Shown here: positions 18,955 to 28,552 of the stretch, one piece after another
Layout: every line of letters starts with the position of its first letter
Numbering within the stretch: position 1 is the stretch's first letter
NCBI GenBank assembly: GCA_023382675.1
Contig: JAHDWN010000001.1
Coordinates: 62,001-126,000 of the forward strand
DNA length: 64,000 nucleotides
Direction of reading: 5' to 3'
Origin: Anaerolineae bacterium
Lineage (GTDB): Bacteria; Chloroflexota; Anaerolineae; Aggregatilineales; Phototrophicaceae
Made by a program: the position numbers and the translations under genes
The notes under the pieces: model-generated
Seen by the model: only the letters and a program-made list of their open reading frames with translations
Told to the model about the DNA's origin: nothing
Databases searched by the model: none

Positions 18955-19455
18955 TTACCAGCCGCGCGTACCAGGCCCACCTTTGAACGGTCCGACGATC
19001 TTCGACGTGATCCAACCGCCGTAGAAATCGCCTGCCTGTGGCTGCACGCGCTCAGCGCCTACGTAACATTCATCGACGCGCCCGGCATAGAAGGCGAGAT
19101 AATCTTTGAGACTTTCGTAGCCAGCGCTGGGCGCAGGATAGCTCCAGGCGGCATTGGCCACGACACGGTCGCCAACACGCAGAGTCCAGTAAGCCGCCGT
19201 GCCCTTGAACTCACAATAGGTCTGGTAAGCCGGCACTCTGGCGAGCAAATCCATGCGCATATCTTTCGGCGGGATGTAATATACCGGCGGGTGGCTCGTC
19301 TCAAGCACCCGCAGGGCGCGAGTCGTATCGGCAATCGTCTCGCCATTGCAGATGATGCGAACACGCTCGGTCACAGGCTCCACGCGCGGCGGGCGTGGAT
19401 AATCCCAAACGGATTCCTGGCCCGGTTGGGGTGGAATGCGCTTATTGTTGGTCAT
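18955..19455 (-). CDS. DUF427 family protein
   Basis: A 166-residue protein of the DUF427 family: ESVWDYPRPPRVEP, RALRVLETSHPPVYYIPPKDM, YCEFKGTAAYW and YAGRVDECYVG are the conserved blocks. The biochemical role of the family is unknown. I chose the ATG at 19455 with GGAG nine bases upstream; a second ATG at 19470 is possible. It is the last gene of the run sulfatase-nth-glycosyltransferase. Confidence 0.88.
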   Translation of the reverse strand: MTNNKRIPPQPGQESVWDYPRPPRVEPVTERVRIICNGETIADTTRALRVLETSHPPVYYIPPKDMRMDLLARVPAYQTYCEFKGTAAYWTLRVGDRVVANAAWSYPAPSAGYESLKDYLAFYAGRVDECYVGAERVQPQAGDFYGGWITSKIVGPFKGGPGTRGW

Positions 19456-19474
19456 CTTTTGAAGCTCCATTACA

Positions 19475-20689
19475 TCACAGATAGGATTTGACGATCTCGA
19501 CCAATTGACGCGCGCGATGGCGCATGGTGTGTTCTTTGTGGACACGGCTGTAAGCAGCAGCCGCAACGCGTTTGCGATCAATATCGTTCGCCAGCAAATA
19601 GCGATAGCGGTCAATCGCTTCCTCCGCCGAGTGCACGATGACGATCTCTTTGCCCGGCTCGAACCAGGTTTCGATGCCCGCGTAGGGATTGCCGACGATA
19701 CAGCAGCCCATGCTGGCAAGCTCGAATGGGCGTGAGGATGACGAAGCGTAGACGCTGGCATGAGCCATGCGCGTAATGCACAGGTTGAGCTTGCTGCGAG
19801 AGGCGTATTCACGCATCTTGTTAAAGCTGAGATAGGGTAAGGTCTCTGCGTGTCCGAGATCGCCGAGATTCTTGCCGCGCACAGCGAAGCGGGCGTCTGG
19901 CAGCGCCTGGCTGGGCTGCGTAATCATCGCGTCCACCCAATGCTCGCGGTATTCGCGCCCATGTCCGTAGAAGAATGCGTCGATGTCCTGCGAGTCGACG
20001 CGCGCCGGGCTGAAAACGTCAGTATCGACACCATAAAAGACCGTGTGAACCTCACGCGCGCCGAGTGCCTTAAGATACTGCATCCCCCCGGCGCTGTTGC
20101 TGATGAAGGCGGTGTACTCCGCCGGGTCCGCGCCCTGGTAGATGCGAAAGCCGGAGTGGAAGCCGCGCATGTCCGGCAGATTGGGCAGACTGGCGGGCAC
20201 GTCGCCGTCGTAGTAGAAGACGGGCTTGCCGTGCTTGCGCATCAGCTCTGCTGGCACACCGACAAGCTGGTTGAGCGGCACAGTCAGAAAGATGACGGCG
20301 GCGATGTCCGGCTCTTTTGTCAGCAGCTTATCCAGATGCGAGAGCCAGAGCGGCGCGATCAGCGATTGCGCCGCCTGACGCACAACCTGATCCGAACGGC
20401 TCTCGGCAAATTCATCGGTGGCTGGCTGAGGCGCGGACGATGGGCGCGATTCTCCCGGTCTTACGAACCTGCGAGCGAGATCGCGCGCCGACTTGAAAAC
20501 ATCGCCCTGCCATTTGGCGGGGTTGGGTGCGGCGCGCCACCAGAGCGACTCGATGGCGGGCCCCTGGTAGGGCGTGGCGATGACTTCAACGCCAACTTCG
20601 TAAAGCGCTTTGAGTAACTGCCACCAGGCCGGAGTCGCGCTGAATGGCTGTGTGAGATCGAGTGACGAAACGACGATCAGGAGTTTCAT
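19475..20689 (-). CDS. glycosyltransferase, CgeB-like GT-B fold
   Basis: A 404-residue cytoplasmic protein. The C-terminal half carries a GT-B signature typical of CgeB/Glyco_trans_1_2 proteins: SRPFELASMGCCIVGNPYAGIETWFEPGKEIV, where the Glu of FELAS is the usual nucleotide-sugar ligand. The N-terminal half has a Rossmann-like start (MKLLIVVSSLD). Donor and acceptor are unknown. Its ATG overlaps the nth stop by four bases, so translation is coupled. Confidence 0.85.
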   Translation of the reverse strand: MKLLIVVSSLDLTQPFSATPAWWQLLKALYEVGVEVIATPYQGPAIESLWWRAAPNPAKWQGDVFKSARDLARRFVRPGESRPSSAPQPATDEFAESRSDQVVRQAAQSLIAPLWLSHLDKLLTKEPDIAAVIFLTVPLNQLVGVPAELMRKHGKPVFYYDGDVPASLPNLPDMRGFHSGFRIYQGADPAEYTAFISNSAGGMQYLKALGAREVHTVFYGVDTDVFSPARVDSQDIDAFFYGHGREYREHWVDAMITQPSQALPDARFAVRGKNLGDLGHAETLPYLSFNKMREYASRSKLNLCITRMAHASVYASSSSRPFELASMGCCIVGNPYAGIETWFEPGKEIVIVHSAEEAIDRYRYLLANDIDRKRVAAAAYSRVHKEHTMRHRARQLVEIVKSYL

Positions 20690-21363
20690 CGGGCAGGTTT
20701 CTCAACTCCGATTTTCGGGCAGAGATCATTGATTGGACAAATCTTGCACTTCGGGTAGGTGGGCGCGCAGATGGCGCGTCCGAAGCGCACCATCAGGTCA
20801 TTCCAACCTGCCCAGAGATCACGCGGGAGCACTATCTTGAGAATGTCATTGGCTCTCGGCGGCTTCTTGGTTTCGCGCGGGATCAGCCCCATACGGATGC
20901 CAATGCGCAGCACGTGGACATCGACGGTGATGTCCTCGCTGCGGCCATAACCAACCGCCAACGTCAGAACAGCGACCTTCCAGCCGACGCCTTTGAACGT
21001 CATGAGTTCGTCGATGGTCTGCGGGACTTCGCCGCCGCGCTCGACCAGCTTCTGGCAGATGTCGCGCACGTAGGCGGCTTTGACGAGCGGGTAGGATACG
21101 CGGCGAATCGAGCGCAAGATTTGCTCATCGCTGAGCGCAAGCATGTCCGCAGGGTTATCGGCCAGTGCAAAGAGTGCCCGTGTGGCGACAATCGTGTGCT
21201 CCTCGCGCGTCTGGGCGCTGAGCATGGCGGCGATCAGCGCCTTGAAGGGCTGGCCGACGTAGTACGAGAGCGCGGTCGCATCCCATTTACCCCGCTCTGC
21301 CGCCGCCACAATCCGGCGGTGGATTTCACGCACACGCGCATGTTCGCCGTTCGTCGTGGTCAT
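20686..21363 (-). CDS. nth: endonuclease III (DNA glycosylase/AP lyase)
   Basis: A 225-residue HhH-GPD base-excision enzyme. The helix-hairpin-helix reads LMTFKGVGWKVAVL and contains the catalytic Lys; the catalytic Asp is in TVDVHVLRIG. The C-terminal [4Fe-4S] loop CAPTYPKCKICPINDLC has the canonical Cys-x6-Cys-x2-Cys-x5-Cys spacing. It removes oxidised pyrimidines and cleaves abasic sites. It lies between a sulfatase-like gene (5 bases upstream) and a glycosyltransferase (4-base overlap), an odd operon for a repair enzyme. Confidence 0.94.
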   Translation of the reverse strand: MTTTNGEHARVREIHRRIVAAAERGKWDATALSYYVGQPFKALIAAMLSAQTREEHTIVATRALFALADNPADMLALSDEQILRSIRRVSYPLVKAAYVRDICQKLVERGGEVPQTIDELMTFKGVGWKVAVLTLAVGYGRSEDITVDVHVLRIGIRMGLIPRETKKPPRANDILKIVLPRDLWAGWNDLMVRFGRAICAPTYPKCKICPINDLCPKIGVEKPAR

Positions 21364-21368
21364 GTCCG

Positions 21369-22907
21369 TTAATCGACGTAGCCCAGAGCGCGCAGTTGTT
21401 CCAATACCTCATCACTGACATCACGCACGGATGCACTTTCCATTTCCTGGCTGTGCAGACCGGGTGCGAAGGCAGCGATAGTCTGTAAAAGCACCTCGAC
21501 CAGCTGCGGTTGCTCAGCGATAAGGTTATGCGACTCGGCCGGATCGGCAGCGACGTTGTAGAGCGATTCGGGTGTGTCGCCTGCCACCATAAGCTTGTGA
21601 TCGCCCTGGTAGACGCCGCGCCGGGTCAGGCGCAGGCGCAAGCGGTCGATGACAGCCGGGTTGCGATGTTCGAGCACGTGCAGGAAAGTGCTCGGCGGGA
21701 TAGCCTCTGAGAAGGCCAGTTCGCTTTCTGGATCACCGCCGCGAATTGTGTTCAGCAGCGACAGATCGCGGACATCGCTGCCGGGAATGCCCGTCTGCAA
21801 CCCGGCCACATCGAGCAATGTGTGGAAAATGCGCCGGGTCGAAACATTTTCGCGGACGATGCCGCCCACCGGCATTTGATCTGCCCCGCGTATGATGAGG
21901 GGTACATGGACGAGTTCCTGGTGGACGGCGAACCCGTGTCCGAAGAGATCATGTTCGCCCAGACCCTCGCCATGATCCGCGACGATGAGCACCAGGGTAT
22001 TATCCAGCGCCTTCGATCCGCACAAGTAGTCGAGCAGTCTGCCCAGTTGATCATCCTGGAATGCGATCTCGGCATCATAGAAGGCGCTCAACGTATCGCG
22101 CTGCCAATCTTCGAGCGCCGGGTCGGGCGGGCTGGCCCAGGCCGCGCCATCGGCATTGAAATGCCCCATGAACTGGTACGCGCGCCGGTCACCGCGCAGC
22201 TCCGGCGCAACCCGATCCACATACTGTTGCGGCGGCTGAAACGGCAGATGCGACTGCATCAGATTGAGAAAGGCAAACAGGGGTTGATCAGCACCGCCCG
22301 CGAAATAGGTCTGCCAGTAATCGACCAGATCACCAATGGAATTAACGGTATTGCCTTTGAAATTAATGTACTTCGACCAGATGGGCACCCAGAAGGGATT
22401 GAGCGAAACCCGAAAGAGCCAATCGCTTTTGGCGAATTGATTGCCAACGCGGCGGGCAAAGGGCTGGAAGTGTTTCATCCATTCGCGATAGAGACGGCTA
22501 CGCTGCGCCTCGTTGGGGCGCTGCGGCACGGCGCTCGCGTAGTTGTAGAACTCGTCAAAGCCGCGCTGCAGGCCATTATCGAGCACGCCGACCAGGGGAT
22601 TGTTGCACAAACCGACAGTGTGATAGCCGCCGAGTCGCAGCAGTTCAGCCACGGTCGCGTAACCCCCGGAGAGCAGGCTGTTGCCTTGAACGACCTGATG
22701 CTCGCCCGGATAAACGCCGGTGAACATCGAGGCGTGCGAGGGTACTGTCCACTGGGCCGGGGCGACTGCCCTTTCGAAGCGCGTGGCTTCGGCAGCGAAT
22801 TCGTCAAGGCGTGGCGAAGTGGGACGGCTATGGCCGTAGATGCCGAGCCGATCACGTCGCAAAGTATCCAGGACGATAAACAGGATATTGGGCCGGGCTA
22901 GCGTCAT
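21369..22907 (-). CDS. sulfatase-like AlkP-superfamily hydrolase with Thr active site
   Basis: A 512-residue protein (start MTLARPN). It has the alkaline-phosphatase-superfamily core: metal Asp in FIVLDTLRRD (D14), active-site segment AQWTVPSHAS (T54, H58), and distal metal ligands in VADHGEGLGEHDLFGHG. Type I sulfatases have Cys/Ser-x-Pro-x-Arg; here Thr and His occupy those positions, closer to phosphoglycerol-transferase and phosphodiesterase relatives. No signal peptide is evident. It heads the nth-glycosyltransferase-DUF427 run, so modification of a surface glycan is possible but unproven. Confidence 0.85.
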   Translation of the reverse strand: MTLARPNILFIVLDTLRRDRLGIYGHSRPTSPRLDEFAAEATRFERAVAPAQWTVPSHASMFTGVYPGEHQVVQGNSLLSGGYATVAELLRLGGYHTVGLCNNPLVGVLDNGLQRGFDEFYNYASAVPQRPNEAQRSRLYREWMKHFQPFARRVGNQFAKSDWLFRVSLNPFWVPIWSKYINFKGNTVNSIGDLVDYWQTYFAGGADQPLFAFLNLMQSHLPFQPPQQYVDRVAPELRGDRRAYQFMGHFNADGAAWASPPDPALEDWQRDTLSAFYDAEIAFQDDQLGRLLDYLCGSKALDNTLVLIVADHGEGLGEHDLFGHGFAVHQELVHVPLIIRGADQMPVGGIVRENVSTRRIFHTLLDVAGLQTGIPGSDVRDLSLLNTIRGGDPESELAFSEAIPPSTFLHVLEHRNPAVIDRLRLRLTRRGVYQGDHKLMVAGDTPESLYNVAADPAESHNLIAEQPQLVEVLLQTIAAFAPGLHSQEMESASVRDVSDEVLEQLRALGYVD

Positions 22908-22992
22908 GTTGCGTTCCTCATTCAACGCCGGAATTGTAGCACAGCGCAGGATATACTCTGAGGTACGATTAGAAGATGAGGATTGTGTGAGC

Positions 22993-23844
22993 ATGAACAC
23001 GGTTCGTGTTGCCCTGGTACAGGTGGCATGGCTCGGCAGTGTCGAAGCGATGCAGAATCAGTATCGCGCCCTCGTCAGTGAGGCAAAGGGACGTGGTGCG
23101 GCTATCGTTTGCCTGCCAGAATTCTCGCTCATCCCCTACTTCCCCGGCACAACTGACCCTGCTGGTTTTGCCTGGGCAGAGCCGCTCGAGGGCGGCGTCA
23201 CCGAGCGCTTCTTCAGCGATCTGGCCCGTCAGCAGGCCGTGACCGTGGTGAGCAGCCTGTTCGAGAAAACCGCCGACGGCGAGCATTACGACACAGCAGT
23301 CATCCACGCGCCGGATGGGCATCGGATCGGCAGCGCCCGCAAGATCCACATTCCATCAGGTGAGGGCTACAACGAGACAAGTTTCTTCGAAGGCTGGCAT
23401 ACCTATCCCGTGTTCGATACCGGCAAGGTCAAAATGGCGACCCCGACGTGCTACGACCAGTGGTTCCCGGAACTGGCGCGGATTTACACGCTCAACGGCG
23501 CGGAGTTCATATTTTACCCGACGGCGATTGGCAGCGAGCCAACCGACCCGATGATCGACACGGCGGAAAGCTGGCAGACGGTGATGCGCGGCCATGCCAT
23601 CGCCAACGGCATCTACATCGGAGCGGCAAACCGGGTCGGTGTCGAAAATGCCGTGACCTTTTACGGCAGCAGCTTCGTCTGCGATCCGACCGGGCGCGTG
23701 CTGGCACAGGCAGGACGTGACACGACAGAAGTAATCGTCGCCGATCTGGATGCGCAGACGCTGGCACACTGGCGCGAATTGTTTCCGCTGCTCAAGCAGC
23801 GCCGGGCCGCGCTTTATAGGCGGATTGCAGATTGTGATAGATAG
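22993..23844 (+). CDS. carbon-nitrogen hydrolase (nitrilase superfamily)
   Basis: A 283-residue cytoplasmic enzyme. The Glu-Lys-Cys triad is visible: E43 (CLPEFSL), K117 (ARKIHIP), C153 (PTCYDQWFPE). The CYDQWFPE block and overall length resemble N-carbamoylputrescine amidases (AguB), but other omega-amidases share them. I start at ATG 22993; the upstream frame overlaps the divergent sulfatase gene and is not coding. It ends 15 bases from the convergent kinase gene. Confidence 0.92.
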   Translation: MNTVRVALVQVAWLGSVEAMQNQYRALVSEAKGRGAAIVCLPEFSLIPYFPGTTDPAGFAWAEPLEGGVTERFFSDLARQQAVTVVSSLFEKTADGEHYDTAVIHAPDGHRIGSARKIHIPSGEGYNETSFFEGWHTYPVFDTGKVKMATPTCYDQWFPELARIYTLNGAEFIFYPTAIGSEPTDPMIDTAESWQTVMRGHAIANGIYIGAANRVGVENAVTFYGSSFVCDPTGRVLAQAGRDTTEVIVADLDAQTLAHWRELFPLLKQRRAALYRRIADCDR

Positions 23845-23859
23845 GCTGTCGGCGGTCCC

Positions 23860-25968
23860 TCAGTTGTCGTTGTAGCTGATCCAATCGGCGTACATGCCGC
23901 TGTTATTAGTGATCTGCTGTACGCTGCCACTGTCAACATCGAGCAGAAAGAGTTCGTCATCGCCCGTCGCGTCCGAAGTGAACAGCAGGTAGCGCATATC
24001 TGGGCTGTAGACCGCGCCCCATTCATAGCCTAAGCCGTCATAGAAGAGCTGCCGGTCGCCACCATCGAGGTTCATGGTCATGAGCGCAGCATCGCCTTCG
24101 CCGAAGGTCAGATAGATGATGCTGTCACCCACCGGAGCGAACACCGGCGACCAATCGCGCACGCTGTTGTCCGTCAACTTAACGGTTTCGCCCGTGCGCC
24201 GATCCAACCGCATGATTTCCCAGGTTTCGCCCTCGTTCGGTCGTCCCCCGGTGAAGATGATGTACCGGTCATCGCGACTCCAGCGGGGATGACTATTGCG
24301 AAAGCCATCGGAATAGACCAGGGTAAGCTCTGTGCCATCCGGGCGAATCTGGTAGAGATCGTGTGTGCCGTCGCCGCGCGTATCCGACGAGAAGACGACC
24401 CAACGGCCATCTGGCGACCAGGAAGGAATGCGATCCGTTACGAAATTGTTCGTCAACTGGCGCAGATTGTTGCCATCCGTATCCATAAGATAGAGTTCAT
24501 AGTCGCCATCGCGGTCGCTGACGAAAACGATCTGCCTGCCATCCGGCGAGACCTGAGGATACATATCCACCGATGGATGCGAGGTCAGGCGAATGTCTTC
24601 GCGCGTGCGCAGATCCATGCGATAGAGATCGTAGTTGCCGTCGCGCTCGGCAAAATAAATGATGTGAGCGGCGGGCAGGTCGCCATCTGCACCCACTTGC
24701 GGCGTCGCGCGCACGCCGATCGGCGCAATGCCGGACGGAGTCGCCACCGGCGGTAAACCGGTCGGACGCCCTTCGAGATCGCCTTCGAGGTTGCCAGGTA
24801 AGGGCGTGATGGTGGGGCCATCGACCGTCGCCAGCGCAGTCGCGGCTGTGGCGGTCAACGTCTGAGCGAGCGCTTCTGCCTCGCGTTCCGTATTGCTGAT
24901 GAGCAGCGACACAGCGACCACCAGCAGCGTCAACAATCCACAGCCAATCACCCCGCCGATAGACACACTGACCAGCAGATTCGACCGGCGGCGCAAACGT
25001 CTCTTGTGCACCGGCGGCAGGCTGCCTGATGTGGGTGGCGGCGGATAATAGACCGGGGGCGGCGTGACAGGTGGACTGTCGTTCGGCAGACGCACACCAC
25101 CCGGCTCAGTATCGATCTTGAAGATGTTGGATGTCCCCTGCGCTGCGGCCTTTTGCAGCGCATCCGCAAACTGCACCGCGTTATCATAGCGATCATCGCG
25201 GGTCTTGCTCATGGCCTTGTAAATCACCTGCTCGACAGCCGGCAGAATCTCCGGGTTGATGCTGCGCGGCGCGGGCGGCGGCTGCGTCACCTGCATGACG
25301 GCGATGCTGTAGGGCGTGTCACTTTCAAAGGGGCGCCGCCCGGTCGCCATCTCGAAGAGCATCACGCCGAGCGAATAAACGTCGCTGCGGCCATCGATTT
25401 CATGGCCCTGCGCCTGCTCCGGACTCATGTAGCTGGGCGTGCCGACGACACCCTGCGTGGTGATGCTGATGTTGGCGGGATCGCCCAGAATACGCGCAAT
25501 GCCGAAGTCCGTCAGATACGCGCCGCCGTCGTCGTCCATGAGGACGTTGCTGGGCTTGATGTCACGATGGAGCACATTCTTGCTGTGGGCGTAATCGAGC
25601 GCAGGCGCAATTTGCAGCATGATGCTGACGGTTTGCTCGATGGGAAGCGGCCCACGGGCGAGCAGATCGTCAACCGAGCCGCCGGCCATGTAGCGCATGA
25701 CGATGTAGGGCTGCTCGTCAAACTGACCGTAATCATGGACGGGAACGATATTGCGGTGTTCCAGCTTGGCGATGATCTTGACTTCGCGATTGAAACGCTG
25801 AAGGTAGGTATCGTCTTTCAAAAACAGGCGGGGCAATACCTTGAGCGCTACCGTGCGATTCATCGAGACCTGGTGCGCACGGTAAACGGTCGCCATGCCG
25901 CCATACCCGATCACGCCCAGGATTTCGTAGCCACCGATGGTTTGTCCGAGCAGCTCGTCGGTCATCAA
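23860..25968 (-). CDS. membrane Ser/Thr protein kinase with PD40 beta-propeller
   Basis: A 702-residue receptor-type kinase. Residues 13-275 form a Hanks-type kinase domain: glycine loop GYGGMATVY, VALK lysine, HRDIKPSNV, DFGIA and GTPSYMSPEQA. Then a Pro-rich stretch (PPPVYYPPPP), one membrane helix (about 330-352), a short linker, and an outer domain of about six PD40/TolB-like repeats (VSPDGRQIVFVSDRDGDYELYLMD and similar, about 430-700). The propeller probably senses or binds something outside the cell. Its ligand is unknown. It diverges from the DinB-like gene. Confidence 0.93.
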   Translation of the reverse strand: MMTDELLGQTIGGYEILGVIGYGGMATVYRAHQVSMNRTVALKVLPRLFLKDDTYLQRFNREVKIIAKLEHRNIVPVHDYGQFDEQPYIVMRYMAGGSVDDLLARGPLPIEQTVSIMLQIAPALDYAHSKNVLHRDIKPSNVLMDDDGGAYLTDFGIARILGDPANISITTQGVVGTPSYMSPEQAQGHEIDGRSDVYSLGVMLFEMATGRRPFESDTPYSIAVMQVTQPPPAPRSINPEILPAVEQVIYKAMSKTRDDRYDNAVQFADALQKAAAQGTSNIFKIDTEPGGVRLPNDSPPVTPPPVYYPPPPTSGSLPPVHKRRLRRRSNLLVSVSIGGVIGCGLLTLLVVAVSLLISNTEREAEALAQTLTATAATALATVDGPTITPLPGNLEGDLEGRPTGLPPVATPSGIAPIGVRATPQVGADGDLPAAHIIYFAERDGNYDLYRMDLRTREDIRLTSHPSVDMYPQVSPDGRQIVFVSDRDGDYELYLMDTDGNNLRQLTNNFVTDRIPSWSPDGRWVVFSSDTRGDGTHDLYQIRPDGTELTLVYSDGFRNSHPRWSRDDRYIIFTGGRPNEGETWEIMRLDRRTGETVKLTDNSVRDWSPVFAPVGDSIIYLTFGEGDAALMTMNLDGGDRQLFYDGLGYEWGAVYSPDMRYLLFTSDATGDDELFLLDVDSGSVQQITNNSGMYADWISYNDN

Positions 25969-26133
25969 CTATCCGTCTGCGATCCGCTTACTTTATGCCG
26001 CGATTATATGCCTGCGATCCCGTTTGTACAATTAGCGCCTGATGTAGGATATGGGCGTAAAAGTAGCAACAGATACGAAGCTCCCTGCCGATTTTGCGCT
26101 ACACTAGACAGGATCATCGAGAGGCTATTGGCA

Positions 26134-26628
26134 ATGCACCCGATCAGCATCCTGAAATATGCGCAGCGACAGGTAGTGAATGCTGTGAAATATCTGCCGG
26201 ATACAGCCTGGGATACACCGGGCGTGTGCGGATTCTGGTCGGTCAAGCAAATCATCGGGCATCTGATCGGCTGGGAGCATTATTTCGAGGAGTTCATCGC
26301 ACCTTTCGCGGGCAAACCGATCCCAACGCCTCACATCGACGATTACAAGATCATGGACGAAGATGCTTATAACGACAAATATGGGACGGCGGCGGCGAGC
26401 CGGACGCCCGCCAATCTGATGGCAGAATTTCAGGCGGTCAACGCGCGCGTGATGGCACTGGCAGAACTGATTTCTGCGGACACGTGGCGTCAGGTTGGCA
26501 CGCTGCCCTGGTCTGATTGGAATGACCTCGAAGATTTCGTGGTCTACGGTTATTACGGCCACAAATATGAACATGCCGCGCAGATAGTGGTTTTTCGCGA
26601 TAAGCTGAACCAGCAAACGAAAGCGTAA
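26134..26628 (+). CDS. DinB-like / DfsB-family four-helix protein
   Basis: A 164-residue protein of the DinB-like four-helix-bundle superfamily. Conserved elements are WSVKQIIGHLIGWEHYF (with His residues) and YGYYGHKYEHAAQI near the C-terminus, which provide the usual His metal site. Members include thiol-dependent S-transferases and ClbS/DfsB resistance proteins; the activity here is unknown. The ATG at 26134 is preceded by GAGAGG at suitable spacing. The glycosidase fusion gene begins four bases after its stop. Confidence 0.8.
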   Translation: MHPISILKYAQRQVVNAVKYLPDTAWDTPGVCGFWSVKQIIGHLIGWEHYFEEFIAPFAGKPIPTPHIDDYKIMDEDAYNDKYGTAAASRTPANLMAEFQAVNARVMALAELISADTWRQVGTLPWSDWNDLEDFVVYGYYGHKYEHAAQIVVFRDKLNQQTKA

Positions 26629-26632
26629 TTCT

Positions 26633-28552
26633 ATGAGCACAACCTCTACCATTTCACACGCGCTGGTGCTTCCCGATCAAAATTTCTTCGATTGGCTGCG
26701 GGCGACCGATTCCTATACACGCGCCTTCGAGCGTGTTGTCGTCGTGCGCTCGCCCGCAGGCAACGATTTGAACCGCTATCGCGATGTCACCGCCATACAA
26801 ACGCCCGGCGTCTGGATCAACAACGATCCGGTCGGCCACATCCGGCGCGCCTATCCGAATGTCGTGCGTATCGACGTCATCAGCGCGGCGACGCCGGATC
26901 AGCTGCGAGCAAAGTTGGAGACGCGGGTCGCGCAGGCGGATCGTTTTGGCGAGAAGGTCAATGACGGTCATATCAACGACCGTTTTATCATTATGTGGCC
27001 GAGCGACGCCCAGCCGGCGCGAATCCTGCGTAAATTCAATGCCGACCTCGGCGATGGCAGGCGCAACGAGGGGATCGACGTTTTCACTGTGCCGGGGTCG
27101 AACGTGCGCGCGGCTGTCGGCGGAACGGTCAGCGGCATCGTGCGTCAGCCATCAGCGCTGAATTATGGGGAATACGTGCAGGTAACGACCGTATTCAGCG
27201 GACAGACATACGTCGTGACCTATACCAACCTGCAAAACATCGGCGTCTCGTTGGGCAGGGTGGTCAAGCAGGGTGACGTTATCGGTCAGGCAAAAGAAGC
27301 CTATAGCCGGCTAGTTGTTCAGCGTCCGGGCAGCGGATCGAGCGGGTACATGCTGCCCGACATCGTCAACCCAACGCCGATGATCTACTGGGAAACGCTG
27401 CGCTTGCGCCCGACAGTGGACGGGCTGCGCGTGCGCGAACGGCCCGGCACGCAATTTGCAGCGCTCGGACAGGTGTACGTGCTGGATACGTTGGAATCTT
27501 TGGAGATGCACGGGCGAACGCTGGAAAAACTGGGCGAGACCGACAGTTGGATCAAGGTGCGAACGCCCAACCGGACGGAAGGTTTTGTCGCCGCGTGGTT
27601 CTGTCAGACGATCCCGCCGGACATGCTGACCGGCAACGTCAACGGCATGAATCTGGATCTGCGGCACGTGCGCGGCGGGCCGAGTGCAGAGCGACTGCGC
27701 GGGTTGGGCTGGCTGCGGCTGCCGTACAAAGCGACACCATCACAAGGGTTTCCATCGCTGAACGATGCGCACAACTTCTACCAGCCGCGCCTGGAAGCCT
27801 ACGCACGCGCCGGTTTCAAGACGATGGTGATCCTGACGCACCAGACGTATGGTGAAGGCGCAGGCTATTTCTGGCCGCGCATGTATGCAGAAGATCGAGC
27901 AAAATGGCGCGAATTTGTACCGCAGTTTGCCGAGGTTTGTCGGCAAATCGCAGCGCGCTATGCCAATCGCAATCTGGTCGCGGCATACCAGATCTGGAAC
28001 GAGCAGGATACACCGTTCGCGCTGGCACAGGCAGCCGTGCCGATCCAGCCCGAAGATTACGCCTACATGCTAACGGAGTGTATCAAGGCGATCCGCTCGG
28101 TCGATCAGCAGGCGAAGATCATCACCGGCGGGCATATGAGCGGGCCGAATACAGGCGGCACCTACGCGCGAGAAACGATAGCCGCGATGCCGGTGGGCAT
28201 CCGACCGGATGGGATTGCCTGCCATTCTTATGGGCGCGGCGCACCGGACAGCCCTGAGCGATTCAAGAGCTTTGGCCTGATCGACGAAGACATCAATCGT
28301 TACGGCGCGATCTTACGCAGCCAACCGATCTGGATCACCGAGTACGGTGTCCTAGATCATCCTGAAATTCCGGCCAGCGAGGTCGCCGCTTATGGTGTCA
28401 GCTTCATCCGCTATTTGCGGACGTACTTCGCCCGGCGGGTCGCGACAGCGATGTGGTATGCGTGGGCTGACGGGATGCATAACGGCTACGGGCTAGTGGA
28501 CGAACGTGACCAGCCGAAACAGCCGCTGCACGACCAATACTTGCGCGCATGA
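26633..28552 (+). CDS. M23-like + SH3 + glycoside hydrolase fusion protein
   Basis: A 639-residue multidomain protein without a recognisable signal peptide. Residues 1-150 are unassigned. Residues 160-222 resemble the beta-sheet core of M23 peptidases (GTVSGIV...GRVVKQGDVIGQA), but the metal-binding His residues are absent. Residues 262-325 are a bacterial SH3 domain (DGLRVRERPGTQFAALGQ...GFVAAWF). Residues 328-639 are a (beta/alpha)8 glycosidase of the GH5/GH39-like clan, with probable acid/base E457 (IWNEQD) and nucleophile E570 (WITEYG). A role on bacterial or extracellular polysaccharide is likely; the substrate is unknown. It overlaps the next gene by four bases. Confidence 0.8.
   Translation: MSTTSTISHALVLPDQNFFDWLRATDSYTRAFERVVVVRSPAGNDLNRYRDVTAIQTPGVWINNDPVGHIRRAYPNVVRIDVISAATPDQLRAKLETRVAQADRFGEKVNDGHINDRFIIMWPSDAQPARILRKFNADLGDGRRNEGIDVFTVPGSNVRAAVGGTVSGIVRQPSALNYGEYVQVTTVFSGQTYVVTYTNLQNIGVSLGRVVKQGDVIGQAKEAYSRLVVQRPGSGSSGYMLPDIVNPTPMIYWETLRLRPTVDGLRVRERPGTQFAALGQVYVLDTLESLEMHGRTLEKLGETDSWIKVRTPNRTEGFVAAWFCQTIPPDMLTGNVNGMNLDLRHVRGGPSAERLRGLGWLRLPYKATPSQGFPSLNDAHNFYQPRLEAYARAGFKTMVILTHQTYGEGAGYFWPRMYAEDRAKWREFVPQFAEVCRQIAARYANRNLVAAYQIWNEQDTPFALAQAAVPIQPEDYAYMLTECIKAIRSVDQQAKIITGGHMSGPNTGGTYARETIAAMPVGIRPDGIACHSYGRGAPDSPERFKSFGLIDEDINRYGAILRSQPIWITEYGVLDHPEIPASEVAAYGVSFIRYLRTYFARRVATAMWYAWADGMHNGYGLVDERDQPKQPLHDQYLRA

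Noticed and set aside
18955-19812. Long N-terminal extension of the DUF427 protein
   Set aside because: It would overlap the glycosyltransferase gene by over 300 bases; the DUF427 domain begins after the ATG at 19455.
25153-26133. Long N-terminal extension of the DinB-like protein
   Set aside because: The extension lies antisense to the kinase gene and has no domain; a good ATG with a ribosome site exists at 26134.
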